Shown: piece by piece, positions 46,190-57,960 of the stretch
Layout of the letters: each line of letters opens with the position of its first letter
Numbering within the stretch: the first letter of the stretch is position 1
Origin: Cryptomeria japonica
Lineage: Eukaryota > Streptophyta > Pinopsida > Cupressales > Cupressaceae
Direction of reading: 5' to 3'
Length of the DNA: 60,000 nucleotides
Assembly (NCBI RefSeq): GCF_030272615.1
Contig: NC_081415.1
Span: 512,769,034 to 512,829,033, forward strand
The notes under the pieces: generated by a model
The model's input: only the letters and a program-made list of their open reading frames with translations
What the model was told of the DNA's origin: nothing
Databases searched by the model: none
Position numbers and translations under genes: made by a program

Positions 46190-46445
46190 GCTCACTTGCC
46201 CTTCGTCTTGTATATAGCTTAGCTAGAAATTTTTGTTTTGTCCCTTTTAGTTTGTGTGTGTGTGTTGTTCTCTCTCCTTTTTGGCTTGGTTCTCCTCCTT
46301 GTTCCATGTAAAGTAGTGTGCCAATATTTTTGACTCCGTTGCCCAATGAATAATAACCAAAGATTATGGGTTCCTTCATCGTCCCTTACGGTCCTTGTCC
46401 CCAATCAGAGCCAGCTGTTAACCCTACTTTTTGAGGAGTGAAAAT
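46190..46445 (+). other. Gypsy 3' untranslated region and weak purine tract
   Basis: Follows the integrase stop. It has a (GT)n-like TTTGTGTGTGTGTGTTG run and ends TTTTTGAGGAGTGAAAAT before TGTTGG. That is a poor polypurine tract, but it is in the right place for one. Confidence 0.5.
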
Positions 46446-48845
46446 TGTTGGAATTCTTGTGTTAAACAATTTGAGTCGATAACGATATTCAACGAAAAAT
46501 GAATATATGCAAAGCATGAATATGTGTGATTTCTTTTCATTTGACAAAGTCAAGAGGTTTAACCGATCAATTTTTTTTAAAACAAAAATAATTATTAAAA
46601 GCCATTTTAGCCTATGTCATGAGTCAAAAGAAAAGAATCTTGAAGTTGTTTTAATGTTCGTGTCATTCAAGAAATTTAGAAACCCCTTGACGAAACAACC
46701 TACTATCAACAATGTCTTGTAAATGTACCAATGATGCAAGAAGTGAGTTTGCCTAGGATAGGGATGGTCTTCCTATTCCGTGGTTAACTATTAATTTTTG
46801 GCTTTGAAAGAGAGTAAAATGACTCGGGCGGACTTCATTGCCGAATGCACCCTTATCCTTCCTTGTGATATGTAATGTGATAACCGTATTATACAATTGA
46901 GTTTGAAATATAGATTGCAGGTTTTCACAGCATGGAGGTAAGACACTTCAAAGAATGGTTTTGAGATTCTTACACGAGAAGCGACTCACTTGGGAAATGT
47001 ACACCATCAGTGGTTTAAGCCGGCGGTTAACCAAGTGTTAGCGGCAGGTTGGTAGAACAATCAAAGCGCCCATATCCACCAAGTTCGGAAAGTGAGTTGA
47101 TTGTTATCGCCAAGTTGGTAAATAACATAAGTAACCGATATGTTTTCACGCAAAGTTTTGACAACTTCTTCATCAGTAAGTTGGTGGAGTCCATATATAT
47201 AAAAAAAAAAACTAACTAATTCACTTTATTTCAATATTCCACGGCAACTTGTGGATGGAGATTAAACCACTGATAGATAAAGATCCAATTATCATTAATG
47301 AAGTGTTGATGGCCAGATTATCACTAAGTTGAAAGCATCAAATTACCGATACATTCCATTCCTACGCACAACGTGGAAAATCTTAAAGTCATGTAACTAT
47401 TTCATACACCGGTGAGTTGGCCAACCATAACAAGATGCCGATACACTTCAATTCCTCCATTCTCATCGGCGATATGAGAGTGTTTTAAAATACAACGCCT
47501 TTTCCTTAAACTTCCATATGGCAGGTTGAAAGCACCACGTGGCCCATAATCAATGCAAAGTTAGTTCTGATAACTAACTCTTAAAACGGCTGAAGCTTCC
47601 AGATATCTTTAGTTCATGTTGAAATAGAGATATGAAGAGTATCACATTGTTGTTTGAAAGAATGAAAGCATCGAATATACAAATTGCAACATGTGCACAA
47701 AACAAATTTGTTGAATATGCTCTGAGTATGCTCCAAGAAGGTTTCAAGGAAAGCAACTAGCCATCGCAAAACTTTTTCCTACCATCCCAGCCAACCATTA
47801 CTTCTCTGCTCGAAGCATCAACGAACCTCCATCAAAGTATAACGAAAGAGAATTTTTAATAAGATGATGTGAGTGGAAATGCTCAAAGAGACATGCATGC
47901 GAAGGGCATCAAACCAAAAAGAGTCCTTATCACATGCGTCTCATTATCTGTTGACATAGAGCTGGGAAGCTACCGTATCGAATAAGGGTTTTCTTCTACA
48001 TTGAGCAACCAGCAATGAGAAAATCATGGGTGTCTAGGTTGAATTGGTATGACTGAATCTGCTGCCTACCTGGCCGAGACATTTGAGCTTGGGTCCCTAA
48101 TGACATTTGAGAAGCGCCAAACATGATGCACAGAAAATGCTTGATAAATGTTTTCCAACAGTCTAAGCATGAGTTTAAGAAGTGAGTCCAGATCTAAGCT
48201 TAGTTGAAAAGATACAATTCCTTATTCAGTGATAGTGGCATAGACAGAGGTTTTGATAGAAGCAGTTTACGGTAGTAGTGGACCCGGATTTAGAGTCTAG
48301 TAGAACCATCAGTAGCAAAGGAAAAGACACTTTCTCAAATAAATGTGGTCAAAACATAGAATGAATTAGTTGAAGAAGTCTTAAGAAACTTTCAAGTCTG
48401 TAAACGTACATCCAAACGTAAAGAATGGGTATACATGATTACATTCTGCACTCGCAGAGTAATGTATTATAACAGAGTTTTAAAGACTTCCTTGTAAATA
48501 AAGAGGAACTTGTGTGAGTTTTAGTTCAAATCGATATCATTCATGCATTGAAGAAGACTGGGTTGGTTTACTTCAAAACCTATGCTCGCTATCTCAAGGA
48601 GCTTTAAATATGTTATAAGTATCCTTTTCAAATACAGATTGAAGAAGGAGTTGTGTTAGATATCATGAAATATGGAGAATGAGAGATATGATTTATTTAA
48701 TAAATTATCCCAAAGAAACGTAATGCAATGATTCTAGCAGTAGCATGGTATTGTTTTAAATGATCTTTCAAGTTTCAACCCTATGGGATAAGAGGGAGTC
48801 GAGAGATATTTTTAAACACTGTTTACAAATTTCCAATTTTCTACA
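46446..48845 (+). repeat. Putative long LTR (2.4 kb) of the gypsy element
   Basis: Starts TGTTGGAATTCTTGTG right after the purine-rich bases and ends TTTTCTACA, giving TGT...ACA ends. It is followed by ATTGGTAATAAAAAGATGC, which could be a decayed TGGTATCAGAGC-type primer site. It holds no coding. Only one complete copy is in the window; a 195 bp start of a second lies at 55556-55750. The left end is supported by context; the right end is inferred. Confidence 0.55.
47189..47212 (+). promoter_or_regulatory. Possible TATA box of the long LTR
   Basis: CCATATATATAAAAAAAAAA lies about 0.75 kb inside the putative LTR. It is a good TATA-type match, but no transcription start can be seen. Confidence 0.25.
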
Positions 48846-48905
48846 ATTGGTAATAAAAAGATGCTTTAGAACTTCTTAGTATAAGAATCTGCAAAATACA
48901 TCATC

Positions 48906-51362
48906 ATGAAATACAAGGCTCAAGAGTATGAGTATGCCCCGATGATCACCACCATGATTCCAGAGGTTCATGATACCAAGATTGGGCACATAAATTTGCA
49001 GGAGATCAAAAAGTTCTTCATGGAAGGTGACAGATCAAAGTTGTCTTGTAGAGTGGCAGAAAGCGGCTTGATTGAAGCAGCATGTTTTCCCATATCAATT
49101 CAATGTACAGATTTGGTGCTAGAATGCTCAAAAAGATATAATCTAGATGCAAGAGAGATAAGAGTTGGAGATGGATCCTTAATAGCCAAACTTGATGGAA
49201 TTTCAATAGCTATTATTCTTCGTTTGCCATATAAGGAAAAGTTCACTCACATCGATATGCAAAAAGCTTATAAATACTTTAGCAATAATAGAAGAAAATG
49301 CCTCAACAATCTGGCTAAAGAATGGATGGTTGCATAATGAAAAGGATAGTCTCAGCTTCCAAAAACACTCCATCATTCTCTTTTCATCAAAGAGATTTGT
49401 TACTTGATTATCTTACTCCATAGAGTGACAGGAAGTCCTGATTCCACTGAGTTCGAAATGTGGATGTATCTCTTTATAATAGTCATCTTTGCTGGTAAGC
49501 AATTCATTGACTGGGGCCATCTCATCAGTAACTGCATACATGACCAGTTAGTGCACTTCAAAACAAGTCAACGCTTCCATATGATCTCTTACTTGATATA
49601 TGCTATTGCTAATTTGAGGTCATGGCCAGGGTTAAGTACTAATGGTGTCCTGAATCAAGAAACTCAAATTTACCATTATTACAAGCAATTGCAACTCGAG
49701 GAAAGCTTTGTGTATTTCAGGCGGGTGAATGATGCTTTCACAATGTGGGCAGTAAGGTTATTACAAGGAGACATTGCCACAAGAATATCAAAGGAAGCCG
49801 CTAAATTGATAAAGAAATATGGAAGTTTCTTCATCCAGTTTTCGAGATTTACCTATCTTCGTGTAGGAGGATTTGAAGGTTATCCACACAAGCTACCCAG
49901 ATATGTTGATGATATGCTCATTTTAGTTGAGCTTTGTCGGCAATTGGTTTCAGTTCAAAAGAAATGTAGAGATAGAAAGAATAAAGGGGTAGCTTTTCCT
50001 ATTTGTCTCAGGCACTATAGATGTGAGTCAAGTTCAAGAGCAGATGAGGCAGAAAAGGCTTTGTCTAAGGTCAACTTGTATCCATACCAGATGAGGTTTC
50101 CTTTTGATAGTAAGGATTATGTCAAGAATAGCTTAAAGTTAGGTCCTGGCTATTTTCATTTTCCTAATCTTGAAGACTTTTGGAAGGATTGTGAAGATGA
50201 GTTTGAGGTTAGAAAAAGAGATTGGACAAGGTTAACTTTGAAGCAAATGAAAGATTTCAAGATGGATTGGACCATAGAAGGCATTGAAGATGATGGATCT
50301 GATTTGATTGATCCTATCTATTTTGAGCAAGTCCAGTCCCAGCCACTTCCTAATTTGAATTGGGCAGATCTAGAAATGAGAGATGTCAGAGAAAGAACAA
50401 GTTTTGTAATCAAGAATTATGAAGCCTGGATTAAGAAGAAGATTACTCAAATGACTGCTACTAGGCCAACAAAGGAAACTCCAAGAAGAAAAGGAAATTA
50501 GCTTGAGAGCTCTACTTCACTACATTCTTCCCATACTCCAGCCAGGGATACTCCTTCTTACCAGAATACCCAAGGAAGTGATGGAGATGAAGACCCTCCA
50601 AGGAGGAACAATCTTCAGAACACATGTGGTGATGAACCTCGACAAAAGAGGAAGAAATCTAGAGCAAAAGACATAGAAGAAAATTCTATTGCAAGTCAAG
50701 TAAAGGATCAAGTTCCAGTGGAAATTCTGGATGACACAAGATTTGATGATGGAATGCATTCCATATCTCCCTCAATTCCTATTGAATCCCTACAACAAGA
50801 AGCACAACAAAATACTTTAGTCATGTATTCATCATTTCCAAGTAATCCAAGTCATCAAGTTGAAATTAGAGAGGTGACAACAACACTGGTAGCAAGACAA
50901 GAAATCACTCAAGAGTCCACAGAAGATTCTTCTTTCCCATGGTTAGAACAAAGTCTATTGAAGAAGAAGAAGGTAGAAAAGTTGGTGGTACCTTAATTTA
51001 GTAGCATATCTGATCTCTTTGGAAGAGCTGAAAAATCGAAGAAACTCAAAGTATCCTCAAGAATAAAGACTGATCCAAGTTCAAAGAATATGTGCTTGGA
51101 GATTGCTCAACCCATATCTGAGAAAGATACAAATGAGGCCACCTCTGCAGACTTTGTTGTGACAAAGATTGATATGGGACCTTCTTCTCATGAGTCTGAT
51201 ATTTAGAACTTTAATGTGATGGCAGCCAGAATGGTGGATAGAAGTGAAAAGGATAAGCAATCCAAGGATCAATTGAAACAACAAGTGCACACTTTGTCTT
51301 CTTACTTGAAATCCGTAGTTGATACCTCCACTATACCACTAAGTGTAGATCGCCAGCCAACT
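48906..51362 (+). pseudogene. Long retroelement-associated frame (about 820 codons) of unknown function, broken by in-frame stops
   Basis: One frame runs from the ATG at 48906 to 51362 with no frameshift, cut only by stops at 49335, 49338, 49347, 50499, 50994 and 51204. Residues about 1-143 include LDAREIRVGDGSLIAKLDGI and IILRLPYKEKF, a layout like plant mobile-domain proteins. The next part (SLFIKEICYLIILLHRVTGS, then GKQFIDWGHLISNCIHDQLV) resembles the putative plant transposon domain near gag in Athila-type elements. The last third is Ser/Lys/Glu-rich and probably disordered. All stops could come from C to T change (CAA, CAG, CGA). Its place right after an LTR suggests a 5' ORF upstream of gag. 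Confidence 0.55.
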
Positions 51363-51987
51363 ATATGTTATTAGAATAGAAGACATATATTTGTATTATA
51401 AATTTATACAAAATTTATAAATACTTATTTGTAAAATAAAAATTCTAGATTTATTAATTCCTAATTTTAATATTATTGAATTATTACTCATCTAATATAT
51501 TAAGTTCCTTAATAGTTTATCTCATAAAATAATACTAACTTAGTTCAAATCATTCAATTTATGTTCAATCTTTTCAAAAAAAATCATACTTTATAATTCT
51601 ATAACTAAGGATGAACTCAATAAATCTCCTAACATTCAGAAAGATCTTATAGGCTTAAGAGTTAGCAATTTCATTGCGTGTTCATAAAAAAATATTGATT
51701 TATAATTTTTTTTAATAATTTAAATATAAATTTCTAATAACGAATAATTAAAACATAAAATAATATAATATCAATTTAATTTTTATTTTTATATACTTTA
51801 ATTTATTCTGATTTTTTCCAACGCTATTAAATTATAATAAATAAAAATTTATAATAATTTATTTTATTTAATGATGAATAATCTCTTTAAACATATAAAT
51901 TTTAAATTGTAAACTTCATAATATGAAAAAGCACCACAAAAACTACCTATCCAATGAGACCTCTATGAGGAAAAGACATAAGCTAAC

Positions 51988-53331
51988 CTTAAAAATGACA
52001 TTCCTATGACAATAGAAGGTGAATTTTAAACTCCTTAAATACGAAAATTGGATGGATTTTTTTCAAATCTACAAAACCTTTGCAAGAGTACAAATGAGTA
52101 AAAACAATATGGATTTTTTTCTCTCTACAAAACCTTTGCAAGAGTACAAATGAGTACAAAAAACTATAAGAGGAAATATTTGAGTAAAATATAAGGGGAA
52201 ACAATTTCAAAACATTTCAAATCCCAAATCCCTTATAAATTAATTAAAGTCCACTCTGTACCTAATCAGATGAAAAAGCATCCCTTTAAATTCTTTCTGG
52301 CATGTAATCTTGGAAGATCACTTTTCTCCTTAGCTTCTTGAACTTTGTGTTTTTCCCATGGTAACTTATAATAAGAATGCGTCCATTTTTCATCTCCCCA
52401 CCCAAAGAATCTCATATTGAATACTCTAGTTATATTTTCTCTCTCTTAAACTAGCTTTATTGGTTTTAAACAAAAGGCATGTTCCATAGGGGCTATACTA
52501 ATGTCTTTATAATCATAGCATATGTATTTACCTAGTGTGACATTTTATCTAGCTACAATGATCAAATCATGTGCTTTTAATAACATTTTTTTTCCCATCA
52601 GAAGATTCCTCAACAATGAGGAGAAATACCAAGCAAGAAAATAATGGATCCATATTTCATTTTTAGCATTGTGAGAGAGTAATGAGTATGTTCTCCTAAG
52701 AAATTAAAATTTTCCATGGTTTTTCTTCTTTTCTCCTTAGCATATACACTTTGAAATAGTATAAGAATAAAATACCAAGTCTAATAGTCATGACTTAATT
52801 TAGGGATCAAGTCAACAATTGTTTGTCGCTACTATTAGAAAAGGGAAACTTATATGATGGACAATATATTATAGTAGAAATTTGAAAATTTCCTGTCTTT
52901 CAAATCATGGATCTTCTTTTAAAAAAAATACGTAATTTGATTTTGCTAAAAAATTCAATCTAATGATCATGAATTAAATTATTTTTTTTTACACTCACTC
53001 TTTTATGTGACATTAATTATTTTCAATATGATTGCTAAAAACTTCAATTGTTGTAACATCATAATTTGCACCCCATGCAATTCCACACTACACAAGAACC
53101 TTTTATTTAAGTTGATTGTAGATATTTCTATGGCCCTTTACCCACTCAGCTAGTGTATCTTTCCTTGTCACCTTCTTCCTTTTCCTTTGGTGCAATTTTT
53201 ATGGTTGTACAATTCATAGACGAACACGTGCCACAAAGATGTTCATGCATTGCACTTTCATCTTACAAATTTGTAGACTATAGGTGATCATTGGAATATT
53301 ATGTCTACAATACCTAGTAGTGTAACACCTC
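51988..53331. other. Non-coding counterpart of 42988-44222
   Basis: The same sequence as in unit 1, with the same 57 bp internal duplication at 52070 and 52127. No gene. Confidence 0.6.
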
Positions 53332-53642
53332 CCTCTCTGACGACCAATGTCGAGATTCTTCTGTAGTGCCTATATCTTGCCTATTTGAGCTTCATTGGGT
53401 TGGGTCCTTTGGGTTTTCCTAAAAATTCTTAGCTTCTTCACACATCCTTATATCACATTCTTACAAGATATAGTTCTCTACTTCTTTGCCTTGGGGTTTT
53501 GGTCATTTAGGTTTTGAACCACTACCATCACACCATATCCATTCTTACAACTCTATGTCTTTGAGCGTTTTGTAGTCATCTTCACTCCAGTAGGATTTTC
53601 TTGTGTTGGTGATGAAGTGGAGTTTCTTCACTCTTGTTTACC
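53332..53642 (+). repeat. 311 bp block before the pol fragment, unit 2
   Basis: Begins CCTCTCTGACGACCAATGTC and ends TCTTGTTTACC. It forms a direct repeat with 55751-56061 around the 2108 bp pol/LTR fragment. Confidence 0.88.
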
Positions 53643-55298
53643 GCAATATTGACCCAACATCATAATGAAAATATTGAAGCACCGATTTCTTTTATGAGTA
53701 TTCCATTGAAAAAGCATGAATTGAAGTATTCTCCAGTTGAAAAGCAAGCTTATGCAGTGGTCAAGGCTATGAAGCAATTTCGCTTTTATGTTCTAAATTC
53801 TCATTCTATAGTGTATGTCCCAGATACTGCAGTGAAGACCATACTCACACAACAAGAAATTGGTATGAACAAGAAAGCCTCTTGGATTACAAAGGTTCAA
53901 GAGTATGATATCGATATCAAACCAACCAAGCTTATTCACGGGCGTGGGTTGTGTAAGCTAATAGCTGAGAATAATTCTAATGGGAATGTTGCTCAATAGT
54001 CTGAACTACCTTTGGTTTTATTTGTCAGCACCACAGATGAGTGGTTTTCTAACATAGCACATTTTCTTACATACGGAGAATGTCCTCCTCATCTCACCCC
54101 TAGGGAGAAATGGACTATCAAGTTAAAGGCTGCTAAATATATTATTTGGGGTGATGTTCTTTACAAAAAAGGAATAGATGGCACATTTCTCAAGTGTGTA
54201 GACAAAGAACAAAGAAAGAAGCTCCTTCAGGTCTTTCATAATGAAGCTTGTGGAGGACATTTTTTTTCCTCAATAACGGCCTTCAAAATATTAAGAAATT
54301 GCTATTATTGGCCTGGAATGTTCAAAGATGCAGATGAGTGGGTAAAGAGATGCGATGCATGTCAACAATTTAAGGGAAGAGTACAACTTGCCCCCCTACC
54401 TTTGAAACCTGTGATTATCGAAGAACCATTTCAGCAATGGGGACTAGATTTTATCGGTCCAATTCATCCTCATTCCAGTGCGGGTCATACTCACATCTTG
54501 GTAGCCACTGACTATTTCACCAAGTGGGTTGAAGCAGCTCCAGTTAGACAAACAACATCAGAAGTAGTTTGTGACTTCATCAAACAAAACATTCTTGTAA
54601 GATATGGAGTTCCGCAGAAAATCGTCACCGATAATGCTACCAACTTCTCTTCTTATGAAATATTGGCTTTCTGTTACAAGTATGGAGTTATACTTTCACA
54701 TGCATCTGACTATTATCCTGAGGGAAATGGTCAAGCTGAAGTGAGCAATAAGAATATCATCACTATTCTCCGCAAGTTAGTCGATAAAAATTAGAGAACG
54801 TGGCATAAGTATCTATATGAAGCACTGTGGGCTGATCGTACAATGAAGAAGCGGGCTATCAAGATGTCTCCATTCGAATTACTTTTTGGTGCGGAAGCTA
54901 GATTACCTATTCCATTAGAGTTAGCTTCTCTTAAGTTGCAAGAAGTAGTCAAAAATCATGCATTTAAAGATGCATTGGAAAAACGAATATTGTACTTAAC
55001 CAAGATGGAAGAACAAAGAGAAACAGTGGTGGATAGAATCAGAGAACATCAAATGCGAGTGAAAGAACTGTTTGACCGGGAAGCAAGGGAAAGATCTTTT
55101 CAAGTTGGCGATCTGGTCTTATTATGGGATAAACAAAGAGAACCAAAGGGATTACATGGTAAATTTGATTCACTTTGGAGAGGACCTTTCCAGATAAGGC
55201 AAGTCTATGGTACAAATTCATTCTATCTAGCATATTTAGATGGCACACATATGCCCCTTCCTTATAATGGGCAACACTTAAAATTATATAATCCATAA
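53643..55298 (+). pseudogene. Ty3/gypsy pol 3' part (RNase H end, integrase), copy 2
   Basis: The same pieces as copy 1, about 98 percent alike in protein by eye. Here the RNase H frame stays open to 53999 because the CAA codon is intact (TILTQQEIGMNKKASW, then HGRGLCKLIAEN). The TAG after VAQ and the TAG after DKN are shared with copy 1, so the element was dead before it was duplicated. The integrase zinc site, DDE core and GPF motif are all visible. An ATG at 54843 (MKKRAIKMSPFEL) opens the C-terminal piece. Confidence 0.9.
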
Positions 55299-55555
55299 GC
55301 TCACTTGCCCTTCGTCTTGTATATAGCTTAGCTAGAAATTTTTGTTTTGTCCCTTTTAGTTTGTGTGTGTGTGTTGTTCTCTCTCCTTTTTGGCTTGGTT
55401 CTCCCTCCTTGTTCCATGTAAAGTAGTGTGCCAATCTTTTTGACTCCGTTGCCCAATGAATAATAACCAAAGATTATGGGTTCCTTCATCGTCCCTTACG
55501 GTCCTTGTCCCCAGTCAGAGCCAACTGTTAACCCTACTTTTTGAGGAGTGAAAAT

Positions 55556-55750
55556 TGTTGGAATTCTTGTGTTAAACAATTTAAGTCGATAATGATATTC
55601 AACAAAAAATGAATATATGCAAAGCATGAATATGTGTGATTTCTTTTCATTTGATGAAGTCAAGAGGTTTAACCGATTAATTTTTTTTTTTTTAAATAAT
55701 TATTAAAAGCCATTTTAGCCTATGTCATGAGTCATAAGAAAAGAATCTTG
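55556..55750 (+). repeat. Start of the putative LTR, truncated copy
   Basis: TGTTGGAATTCTTGTG as at 46446, cut off after 195 bp at AAGAATCTTG by the junction to the 311 bp block. Confidence 0.65.
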
Positions 55751-56061
55751 CCTCTCTGATGACCAATGTCGAGATTCTTCTATAGCGCCTATATCTTCCC
55801 TATTTGAGCTTCATTGGGTTGGGTCCTTTGGGTTTTCCTAAAAATTCTTAGCTTCTTCACATATCCTTATATCACATTCTTACAAGATATAGTTCTCTAC
55901 TTCTTTGCCTTGGGGTTTTGGTCATTTAGGTTTTGAACCACTAGCATCACACCATATCCATTCTTACAACTCTATGTCTTTGAGGGTTTTGTAGTCATCT
56001 TCACTCCAGTAGGATTTTGTTTTGTTGGTGATGAAGTGGAGTTTCTTCACTCTTGTTTACC
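55751..56061 (+). repeat. 311 bp block after the pol fragment (third copy)
   Basis: Begins CCTCTCTGATGACCAATGTC and ends TCTTGTTTACC, the same length as the block before the fragment. It then continues into unique sequence (ATATTTGTATC). Confidence 0.88.
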
Positions 56062-56924
56062 ATATTTGTATCATCTTGTCTCCATTAGCCTATCAAGTTT
56101 ATCATTTATTGCATTGTATCTCTCATATCTTTTTTTCTTTTATCTATCATCTTCAATATCTATGGAAATGTAAACACCAAATCAAGGTTGAACTATGGAA
56201 AGCCTCTAAAAACAACCCCAATATTCTTGTATTTATAGTTTGTGTGTAGGTTATTGGAGTCTACTCATGTTTACTGGAGACCGCTAATAGAGATCACCCA
56301 ATGACCTTATTGGCTTGCACTTTCAGATTCTACTATCAAAACATTTTTATCATTTTTTGTGCTTCAACTATTTAGTAAATTCCACTTATAGGCTTAGATA
56401 AATTGTTTCTTGTGTCTCCCTAGCTCACCAAAGTGCCCCTTTAGTGAGGTAGAGTTGCCCAATTTTCTCCTCTAGGTTCCATCACCATGAGGGTGTTGAA
56501 TTCCCTCTTCTACATTTTGGCAAACCTAACATAAACTATTTTGAACTGATCTTTATTTGTGTGTGTCTAATACAATTTAAATTTGTTTGACTTGTAAAAG
56601 TAGAAAAGCTTGTAGAAATTTTTCTTAATCAAACAAGTGTGGTACTGGGTATCGAGTAACTCTGTTGCACACTCATGGAGTGGTCAAAGTGTTGTGGATC
56701 TTGTCCATGAGATTTACAATCTAAACTACCTCTGGAGTTGTTTTGAGGAGAACATCTAGACCAAGTATCCCTCAAAATCATTATAGTCCTACTCAACTTG
56801 GCCTGATGTTCTTAGGTATGGTTGATCCAAATGATCCTTTTTCTCCCTATCAGCTCAAGGGGATCATCACAAGAAGCATTTCTACATCTAGTTCACAAAA
56901 TAATACCTTTTTAAATAGTCCCCT
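56062..56924. other. Non-coding, no gene recognised
   Basis: This is the continuation of the sequence that the pol fragment interrupts. A 62-residue open stretch at 56743-56931 (contains PTQLGLMFLGMVDPNDPF) has no known domain. Nothing else seen. Confidence 0.45.
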
Positions 56925-57300
56925 ATGTTGAACACACTAGATTCTAAGAGGGTGGTGAATTAACATTGACTAAATTTTGAAACAACTTAAATCCATTTAT
57001 ACACAACATGAAGAATTAAACAATAGTAGCATAAGCACACACACATGAACACCCATTTTTATACGTTCAAAACCTGAATTGGGAAAAAACCATAGTGGGA
57101 GTCAACCCACAAGATAATCCACTATATATAAAATGATTACAAAAGGTAGAGATAATTTCTCAAGGAATAAGATACAAAAGAGATTTGTAAACCTGAATCT
57201 AATTGCATTTAGGGCAAGATACAAAATTACAATATCGGAAAAGGAACTGTATAAATAGAGGTGTCTTAGAATGTAAATTGTAGTCACTATTAAAGGACAA
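56925..57300 (-). repeat. Possible LTR fragment of a Copia-like repeat
   Basis: TTGAACACACTAGATTCTAAG and GAGGGTGGTGAATTAAC, followed by TTGGGAAAAAACCATAGTGG and GAGTCAACCCACAAGATAAT, are phrases I know from widespread plant repeat borders (gggtgaatta...gggaaaaccac). The element type and strand are a guess; no coding supports it. Confidence 0.3.
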
Positions 57301-57960
57301 AACTTTTCTCTTACTAAAATATTTGAACCACCAAACCTTTTAGATCACTGCATCTATATCCACTGTAACTCCTACACTACAAAAAAAACTGATAGACTTC
57401 CTTGTATCACACCTTTACCCACTTTCGCTTTCACCATTCACATATCAAACTCACTCGCATCTTTCTTATCAATGTTTCACATTCCAATCTCATTTCATAT
57501 TTCATAGAATAATCAATTAATCAGAAACTCACAAATAACAACAAATAACAACAACAATAGCCAATAGCTCCCCTAACAATAGTAAAAAATGAAACAAATG
57601 AAATATGAAAACATAAACATTTTTTTGTGATCTTTCTCCCCCCTTTTCCATCAACAACAAAGGCCATCAACCAGCAAGCCATTAAAAACATTGAAATCAT
57701 TTGAAATCATTCAGCTAGATATTCCTTAAAGTGCTTCCTTAATTTTATCACTGAGGCCTTCCAAGCATGAGTAGAAGCATAAAAAAATCTACTTTGACTT
57801 TCATAGTCAATACATTTATTTATAGTGATCACCTTTCTCAACACATTCTGCATCAACCAAAAAACTCAAATAAGAATAAAGTTTCAACTCAATGTCATCT
57901 CTTAATTCTACAAACATCCTAATAAATTTATCTCTCTGACTTTTCCTCAAGGCTAACTGT
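57301..57960. other. Non-coding, no gene recognised
   Basis: AC-rich on + from about 57400. It is probably the 3' part of the minus-strand decayed frame that follows. Confidence 0.4.

Larger units (their letters stand above)
41937..51364 (+). repeat. Segmental tandem duplication, unit 1 (about 9.4 kb)
   Basis: ATGTTATTAGAATAGAAGAC at 41937 is repeated at 51365. From there 51365-55750 follows 41937-46642 with an offset of 9428, then 9000, then 9109-9110. The steps are the extra 428 bp copy in unit 1 and 109 bp at about 52193-52301 present only in unit 2. Coding parts differ by about 1.5 percent by eye. Unit 1 continues to 51364, where unit 2 begins. Confidence 0.9.
51365..55750 (+). repeat. 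Segmental tandem duplication, unit 2 (partial)
   Basis: Second copy of 41937-46642. It ends inside the LTR start at AAGAATCTTG, where it joins a third copy of the 311 bp block. It lacks the extra 428 bp copy of unit 1 and has 109 bp (about 52193-52301) that unit 1 lacks. Confidence 0.9.

Noticed and set aside
45930-46404. Minus-strand open frames of up to 149 codons opposite the gypsy integrase C-terminus (also at 55039-55470)
   Set aside because: They are shadows of the + strand integrase, which carries the GPF motif; no domain on -.
53332-56061. The 311 bp blocks as LTRs of a small element
   Set aside because: They lack TG...CA ends, no primer site follows the first, no purine tract precedes the second, and the inner fragment begins in the middle of RNase H.
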